A stretch of DNA of 7,340 nt from JABIRQ01 sp963583595 (GTDB lineage Bacteria > Pseudomonadota > Alphaproteobacteria > CADEGL01). A program made the translations under genes and the position numbers. The notes under the pieces were generated by a model. That model made no database searches, was not told the origin of the DNA, and was given only the letters and a program-made list of their open reading frames with translations. Numbering within the stretch: the first letter of the stretch is position 1; every line of letters begins with the position of its first letter. The stretch lies in contig CAUZWC010000155.1 of the NCBI GenBank assembly GCA_963583595.1, positions 1 to 7,340 of the forward strand, written 5' to 3'. Positions 6,931 to 7,340 of the stretch are shown here, piece after piece.

Positions 6931-7046
6931 GCGCCTTCCTCAATGCCTCGTCTTCGGAGCGCGCAGCATAGCCGATGCCGCCGATCCATCGCAGTCCGTC
7001 CGCCTCCCGCTCTAGGAGGCTGTTGAAAAAGGAATGTCGCGCCCAT

Positions 7047-7088
7047 CATCCTTCGAGACGCGCGCTCGCGCGAGCTCCTCAGCATGAG
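7047..7088 (-). repeat. Palindromic intergenic repeat, copy 1
   Basis: Read on the minus strand it starts CTCATGCTGAGGAG and ends TCTCGAAGGATG, with a GC-only palindrome between them (GCTCGCGCGAGC, 7064-7075, overlapping a CGCGCG/CGCGCG stem). I recall this repeat type as widespread between genes in Alphaproteobacteria. It lies inverted relative to copy 2, 18 bases away. Confidence 0.7.
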
Positions 7089-7106
7089 GAAATTCAATAC
7101 TTTAGC

Positions 7107-7143
7107 CTCACCCTGAGGAGGCCCGCAGGGCCGTCCGAAGGGT
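7107..7143 (+). repeat. Palindromic intergenic repeat, copy 2
   Basis: The plus strand reads CTCACCCTGAGGAG, then a perfect stem GGCCC-gca-GGGCC (7120-7132), then GTCCGAAGGGT. The conserved ends match copy 1, whereas the inner stem differs but keeps its pairing, so structure seems to be maintained. The two copies can pair with each other into one long hairpin. Confidence 0.7.
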
Positions 7144-7169
7144 CTGCCGCCTTTTTCACAACAGCCTGG

Positions 7170-7340
7170 TAAACGCCGAGGACGCTCCTGAACGGCGGCA
7201 GGGTCACGGGTGACGGCCGTGCCGCGGTCCTTGCGGCTGGTGATCGTCAATTCGCCGCCCATAGATTCGGCCAAGGCCATGGCGACCGGCAGACCCAGCC
7301 CGGTTCCCTTCTCGCTCGAGTTCTGGCTGCTCTTGATCCG
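7170..7340 (-). pseudogene. 3' end of a sensor histidine kinase (ATPase domain), frameshifted and disrupted
   Basis: From the right edge the minus strand reads RIKSSQNSSEKGTGLGL, then PVAMALAESMGGELTITS, then RKDRGTAVT. This is the end of a HATPase_c domain: the GTGLGL G2 box (about 7307-7290), the helix ALAESMGG and the final GTAVT strand. Kinases of this kind autophosphorylate a His in response to a signal. After GTAVT the frame degenerates (RDPAAVQERPRR). Dropping one C from the CCC at 7208-7210 restores the expected ending VTLPPFRSVLGV, followed at 7171-7170 by TA, where the insertion element begins. Without the element the next base is G, giving TAG. The window shows only the last 50 or so residues, so the class and signal cannot be told. 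Confidence 0.7.

Larger units (their letters stand above)
7015..7169. mobile_element. MITE-like non-coding insertion element with terminal inverted repeats
   Basis: Left end AGGCTGTTGAAAAAGG (7017-7032) matches the reverse complement of the right end (7150-7167) apart from two extra bases (CA) in the right arm. Both sides are bordered by TA (7013-7014 and 7170-7171), as expected of elements moved by IS630/Tc1-type transposases. The 155-bp interior has no coding capacity of its own and holds two palindromic repeats in opposite orientation. It sits between modB and the kinase remnant, so a trans-mobilised MITE or a RIME-like intergenic mosaic element are the best readings. The exact ends and the TA duplication are inferred. 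Confidence 0.65.

Noticed and set aside
6920..7012. Minus-strand frame reading ADGLRWIGGIGYAARS and EDEALRKAHGN before a TGA that overlaps the modB start by 11 bases; possibly the tail of a lost modA.
   Set aside because: About 30 residues with no start of its own, mixed codon use, and no motif I can tie to ModA. It also conflicts with the kinase gene ending at TAG just upstream. Worth one protein search only.
6900..7280. Long minus-strand open frame continuing from the kinase through the repeat element to 6900.
   Set aside because: After GTAVT it is a frameshifted read-through of repeat DNA and the start of modB; the sequence is Arg/Gly-rich with no domain.

Overview
The window looks like chromosomal DNA of a GC-rich alphaproteobacterium. 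The codons mostly end in G or C. The repeat arms at about 7047-7143 match a CTCA..CTGAGGAG / TCTCGAAGGATG-type intergenic repeat that I recall as common in that class. I cannot name a genus. I see no phage, plasmid, CRISPR or defence system, and no convincing undescribed multigene system. The interest lies in catalytic-site variants and in several small scars of gene loss and insertion.

Region 1-2400 (+): the 3' part of an enoyl-CoA hydratase gene, then after 7 bases a cysteine hydrolase of the isochorismatase superfamily that resembles biuret amidohydrolases. Next come a 57-residue stump of an MgtC/DUF4010-type membrane protein and a secreted DUF6134-like protein whose GTG start overlaps the stump's stop. 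Region 2401-4721 (+): an SDR-fold protein lacking the usual Tyr/Lys catalytic pair, and an acyl-CoA dehydrogenase whose catalytic Glu appears to sit at the isovaleryl-CoA/long-chain dehydrogenase position. A small membrane protein gene on the minus strand lies between them. Together the hydratase, SDR and dehydrogenase suggest acyl-CoA (beta-oxidation-like) catabolism.

Region 4765-5090 (+): the N-terminal part of a LemA-like lipoprotein, joined out of frame to the coding tail of an unrelated gene. Region 5121-6930 (-): modB and modC, the permease and ATPase of a molybdate importer, overlapping in the usual way but without modA in the window.

Region 7015-7169: a 155-bp non-coding mobile-element-like insertion. 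It has terminal inverted repeats, TA on both sides, and two inverted copies of the short palindromic repeat. It separates modB from the 3' end of a sensor histidine kinase gene (-) that enters from the right edge. If one extra C is removed from that kinase gene, its frame ends in a TAG whose TA is exactly the insertion site.
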